Origin: Amaurobius ferox
Lineage: Eukaryota > Arthropoda > Arachnida > Araneae > Amaurobiidae
Assembly: GCA_951213105.1 (NCBI GenBank)
Contig: OX578147.1
Location: forward strand, 123,349,642 to 123,413,641
Direction of reading: 5' to 3'
DNA: 64,000 nucleotides
The notes under the pieces were generated by a model. The model searched no databases and was not told the origin of the DNA. It was given only the letters and a program-made list of their open reading frames with translations. Positions within the stretch are counted from its first letter, which is position 1; each line of letters starts with the position of its first letter. Of the stretch, positions 61,022-64,000 are shown in pieces. The position numbers and the translations under genes are program-made.

Positions 61022-63831
61022 GCTCGATAGAGGGGCCGTGGCAGTCAAATTAGTGACGTCACGAAAAACGATCAACGGTTGGCGAAACTAACAATTTCAT
61101 TCATTTTGCGAGTTTAAACTTAGATTTTATAAATACTTTTGTACATTTTTTTAGCTATATATGACAAGATTTTCAAAAAGAAGTATGTATGTTTGTCTAT
61201 TACAAAAAATGGAATTAATTAAAATTTAATGAGCATATATTGATTTAATGTTTAAAATAATATATAGGTCTTCTACTGACAACTTGCCTTACATATATGT
61301 AAATTTTTTATTCTGTTATGTGTTGGATTTGTTTTATTAATCAGTGTAAGAGACTAATTCATTGTAACAGACTAACTAATGGAGTAGTGAAAAATTATAG
61401 CATTTTATGAGTTTGCTATAGTTTATTTTAAAGCTAATCATGTTTTATTTTGTTTTCAGTAAGTATATCATAAAATCATGGTAATTTTGGTTAGTCTGTT
61501 ACATACTCAGTTAATTAGTGTTAATTTATTTAAAATTCAATTTTTTTTTCAAAATTTGGTATATGTACCCATCAAACACATGCCTTCGAACATATGCAGA
61601 TCTGCATTATTATTATTTTTTTATTATTTCTTTCCTTTTTGCATTTAAAAATCTTTTTTGTTTTTCTATATGTGTATTCTTACCATGGAATGGCCCAAAA
61701 TTGTAACTGACAGTAATTTTATTTAATGATGAATATAAGTCTAAAATTTAAACAAATGAAGATGTCGGTGAATTGCTAAATCTACAAGTAAATGATTGGG
61801 TAGTAATAAAATAATATTCCATCCTTTACCAGTGATCTGTCACGTAGATCAATAAAAAATAAATTGAAATTTCTGTAAAGCACAAAACTAAAATCCATTT
61901 CACTTGGCCTCAGAAAGACACTTAGCAGGGTGATACATAAAACTGACAAATTAACAAATTGCAATAAGCATTAAAAATGGGATAACACCTATGCAAATAT
62001 AAAACTCAATAAAAACAATCGATACAGGAAAAAATATATAATCAGTAATATAAGCTGTTTTTGTATCCAATTGAAATGCATTATGTTTACACAGAGATAC
62101 TTTGGATAAAATAAGATAAATATAATTATTCTAAACTCTTGTCACACTTAAGTTGCTTAAAAATGACCAATCCAATAATGTTGTAGTTAAAATAGAAGTG
62201 TATATACTTAAAAATGAGCTCAAAAGTAGAATTTTGTTAAATACGAAATGTAAATGTTCTTCCGAGCTTATAAAACAGAACTCGTTCTGTGATGTATGCC
62301 ACAGCTTTAAGTACTACATTCTGCTGTCGGGCAAATGAGAATTTCATAACTCAGTGAATGAAGCAAGGTACATATGCATTGTACTGTAGAAAATAAATCT
62401 TTAAAACTACAATGAAATTTATAAAAACTGTAAATTTAATCAAAACTAATAAAGTAATTTATGGCAAACCGTAAAACAAATTATTTTATGGCTTTTAAAC
62501 GAGCGACAAAATGAAGGTTCTTATAATAAAACTTAGTCTTATCCAAAGTTACATTAAATTTCATTTAATAGTTTGTTCATGAATGTATCTTTGTCAATAC
62601 ATGAGGAGTCCTGCGGAATTTTCTCTACACAAAATTATGATAATGACACCATATGAAAAAAAAATTCACAGTGAAAAGTAATCTGCAGACCACATACCCC
62701 TCCCGTTGCTTTTTCTGCCTAACAGATATGATGGTTCGTTTCACCTTATAAAATATGATTGAATAAGATCTGTAAACTCAACAGAATTTTATATACATTA
62801 ACTGTCATTCATATAAACAGAATTTACAAGCTATTTCATTTACATTATGCAAATTTTGATTTTTTGTAGATCCTATTAGTGCCTCCTCTCGACCGAACTC
62901 TCTGTCAGTTTGTTGTGGAATCAAGTGTCTGTTTTATTCCTATAATCACCGAACATAACTTCGACGTGATTGATATTCCCGTAAATAAGATAAAATACCA
63001 TAGCCAGTTGCGAATACTTCATACGGCATAAACCAAGATATCTGACCAGAGAACTTTGTTTCTATCCGTTCCAACATAGACCACACAGAGGTGTGACAAC
63101 GCCACTTAGAGGGAATTGTGATCTTTCTTTATATTCTATTGCAGAGGAATTTGGGCGTTCCAATTTCAAAAAGTTGTGTTGAAAAAAAGTTTCATTAATT
63201 ATTTTTATTTTGTAAAATATCGACTCATTAAATTTATGCGAGAGTTTATGTATTCGTTACGTACAAGGAGCTTTGCACAGATTGCAGGTATACCAAAAGA
63301 AATTGCCAATTCAGGATGCATTACAGTCGAAGGCGCAATCAGGAGTTCATTAAGGTGTATAATCTGCCGCAACAAGTTTTGGACTGCAGGTGTATATTTA
63401 GTCAATGAAGCATGTTTCACATGAATCAAGGCGCATTGATAGGCCATGCGCTTACATGCTAGGAGTATCCAGATTGCACACAATGAACGAGAGGTATCAC
63501 AATTACCCTATTCTACTCCCTGAGGTGGAAAAATCGTCTTTCGGCTTAGAGCTACTGTTTTCCCAATCGAAAAGAAAGATATATCTGTTACTAGCTTTTC
63601 TAAATTACCGTGATTTCTTAGTAAGTGATAGATAATTAGTAGTATCACGAGAGAGCTGTTGATGTATCCAGACATCGCGAAGCGGGAGTTGTATATCCAC
63701 ATGTTCACTTACGTTCGAGGGTCACACTGAAATTTTTGAGACAGGGGTAGACGATACGGGATAGGAAAAACTATTGGTCGGATGTTTAAATGTGTACTCT
63801 TTTATGTTCGCAGACGATAAGTTGTGGCAAA

Positions 63832-64000
63832 ATGGAGTTGACGGGAGAGAATTATCGAGTTATGATTTTCTATGATTTTAAAATGGGGCTAAATAAAAAT
63901 GTCTACAACTAGCATATGGAAATGATGCTCCAGTCCGTGCCACTGTATTCAGATGGTTTACAGAGTTTAGAAGAGGCCAATTTTTTGCCCTGTATGAAAA
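63832..64000 (+). pseudogene. Broken mariner transposase, U8, cut by the window end
   Basis: Only the N-terminal DNA-binding part is in the window, with the same early frame change as in the other units. Confidence 0.8.

Larger units (their letters stand above)
5475..64000. repeat. Macrosatellite array: eight 7.3-kb head-to-tail units
   Basis: A fixed marker (GATTGAAAAATTATGTC) recurs at 5481, 12769, 20055, 27347, 34641, 41934, 49220 and 56589, and everything between recurs in the same order. By eye, units differ at only a few bases per kb outside special patches. The left edge is sharp: only the ATATAT at 5475-5480 precedes the marker before similarity is lost. The right edge is beyond the window. 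Each unit is built from old transposon pieces and holds no intact gene. Confidence 0.97.
56589..64000. repeat. Array unit U8 (two insertions, cut by the window end)
   Basis: Layout: B to 56920; block 57150-58719 with a 59-bp insertion at 57252-57310; non-coding 58720-60475 interrupted by a LINE at 58903-59856; A 60476-61021; AT-rich 61022-63831; mariner from 63832 to the window edge. Small deletions near 63350 and 63414 break the 123-codon frame found in the other units. Before the mariner it carries the U1/U2 variants rather than the U3-U7 ones. Confidence 0.93.

Noticed and set aside
5475..64000. Ribosomal DNA, 5S or snRNA gene array
   Set aside because: The tandem layout invites it, but I find no rRNA, 5S internal control region or snRNA signature in a unit.

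Overview
This window reads as AT-rich arthropod-type nuclear DNA with no host gene that I can recognise. The evidence is transposon families typical of arthropod genomes (Ty3/Gypsy, mariner, a Jockey/I/R1-like LINE, a tRNA-derived SINE) and no operon-like gene packing. The species cannot be named; an arachnid or other arthropod is only a guess.

Bases 1-5160 hold the 3' part of a Ty3/Gypsy LTR retrotransposon: a long, apparently intact pol frame (end of protease, reverse transcriptase, RNase H, integrase, GPF-type C-terminal module) that runs in from the left edge, then an untranslated tail, a polypurine tract, and a 3' LTR starting at 4576. Where the LTR ends is uncertain (5160 or about 5354). 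Bases 5161-5474 are AT-rich flank.

Bases 5475-64000 are one head-to-tail macrosatellite of eight units (U1-U8). A fixed internal marker recurs at 5481, 12769, 20055, 27347, 34641, 41934, 49220 and 56589, so the periods are 7288, 7286, 7292, 7294, 7293, 7286 and 7369 bp. The last unit runs off the window. Each unit is a fossil mosaic in the same order: a structured GC-richer element (B); a 1.5-kb block with Helitron-like ends carrying two minus-strand tRNA-derived SINEs; a 0.8-kb non-coding stretch; a diverged second copy of the structured element (A); about 2.8 kb of AT-rich DNA with a small MITE-like inverted-repeat element; a broken mariner transposase; then B again. The breaks are shared by all units, so the mosaic was assembled and decayed before it was amplified.

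Unit-specific events record later history. U7 and U8 carry short insertions at the same site with the same 13-bp target duplication but different second halves. U8 also carries a 954-bp 5'-truncated LINE with an 8-bp target duplication. A patch of U5 is diverged, and parts of that patch reappear in U3 and U6, which indicates conversion or unequal exchange.

No gene system acts together here. The most interesting candidate for function is the A/B element: two clearly diverged copies per unit both keep nested RNA-like stems. This is only a hypothesis. The small open frames that recur in each unit look like chance frames in repetitive DNA.
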